Assembly: GCA_013397935.1 (NCBI GenBank)
Contig: VZRN01000216.1
Location: 1,457,955 to 1,521,954 of the forward strand
Source of the DNA: Dasyornis broadbenti
Lineage: Eukaryota; Chordata; Aves; Passeriformes; Dasyornithidae
DNA: 64,000 nucleotides
Direction of reading: 5' to 3'
A program made the position numbers and the translations under genes. Every line of letters begins with the position of its first letter. Positions within the stretch are counted from its first letter, which is position 1. The notes below the pieces were generated by a model. It saw nothing but the letters and a program-made list of their open reading frames with translations. It was not told where the DNA came from and ran no database searches. Shown here piece by piece: positions 63,789-64,000 of the stretch.

Positions 63789-63858
63789 ATGGCGCGGCCG
63801 CGCCGGGCCCGGCGGGAGGGCGGCGGCGGCGGCGGAGCGGCGCNGGAGGCGCGCATCA
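63789..63858 (+). CDS. GGA1: GGA1, clathrin adaptor, first coding exon only
   Basis: GGA proteins are monomeric ARF-dependent clathrin adaptors that sort cargo from the trans-Golgi network. Only exon 1 is in the window: ATG at 63789, donor ATCA|GTGAGT after 63858. It encodes an Arg-rich then Gly-rich start, MARPRRARREGGGGGGAA, followed by xEARI with one base left over. Human GGA1 reads LEARIN at the start of its VHS domain, and the split Asn codon fits. Base 63844 is N; a T there would restore the Leu. An in-frame TAG eight codons upstream (63765-63767) supports this start. The call depends on the short match plus its place after LGALS2. The human N terminus is different and acidic (MEPAMEPET). 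Confidence 0.72.
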
Positions 63859-64000
63859 GTGAGTGCGGCTGCGACCACCGCTCCCCTCCCAGTGGGGCGG
63901 GGAGGGCGCGGGCGCGGGGGGGCGCAGGGGTGTGAGGGAGAGAGGTTGGGGGTTGCACGTGGTGGCCGTGGCTGCGGGACAGACCCCAGGGCCGAGCCGG

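Noticed and set aside
1..64000. tRNA, rRNA or microRNA genes
   Set aside because: I saw no cloverleaf with A and B boxes, no rRNA segment and no hairpin that I could name. A covariance-model search would be needed to exclude weak candidates.

Overview
This window is vertebrate nuclear DNA, almost certainly from a bird. All coding sequence is in short spliced exons with GT-AG introns. Three fragments match CR1, the main LINE family of birds and reptiles. The gene order MFNG - CARD10 - CDC42EP1 - LGALS2 - GGA1 is the conserved block of human 22q13.1. Nothing bacterial, viral or organellar was seen. I made the gene models by joining exons whose splice sites and codon phases agree. Human comparisons are from memory of the family sequences, not from a search.

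Layout. (1) 128-5715, minus strand: the first four coding exons of MFNG, a Notch-modifying fringe glycosyltransferase, whose 3' end lies off the left edge. (2) 5.7-10.2 kb: the MFNG 5' CpG-rich region and a spacer with one CR1 fragment. (3) 10739-25198, minus: a complete CARD10 (CARMA3/BIMP1) of 21 coding exons, predicted 1023 aa, with a CpG-rich promoter broken by a 40-base gap. One of its introns holds a candidate solo LTR. (4) 25.7-42.2 kb: a non-coding interval with a CR1, a probable assembly duplication, a 160-bp dispersed duplication and GC-rich patches that may hold 5' exons or enhancers. (5) 42176-44420, plus: complete CDC42EP1 in two coding exons. (6) 46924-49062, minus: complete LGALS2 in four coding exons, convergent with CDC42EP1. 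(7) 49.1-63.4 kb: a non-coding spacer with an AT-rich block, a 45-bp tandem repeat, a CR1, microsatellites and a 25-bp minisatellite. (8) 63.4-64 kb: a TATA-less CpG-island promoter and the first coding exon of GGA1 on the plus strand.

The five genes are not an operon and share no single pathway. They encode a Golgi Notch modifier, an NF-kB scaffold, a Cdc42 effector, a secreted or cytosolic lectin and a clathrin adaptor. Their adjacency reflects ancient vertebrate synteny. I found no previously undescribed system. The points most worth checking are the false duplication around an N at 28457, the dispersed duplicate with kB-like motifs, a perfect 10-bp inverted repeat in the GGA1 promoter, a cysteine-rich LGALS2, competing CARD10 splice donors and two minisatellites that create misleading open frames.
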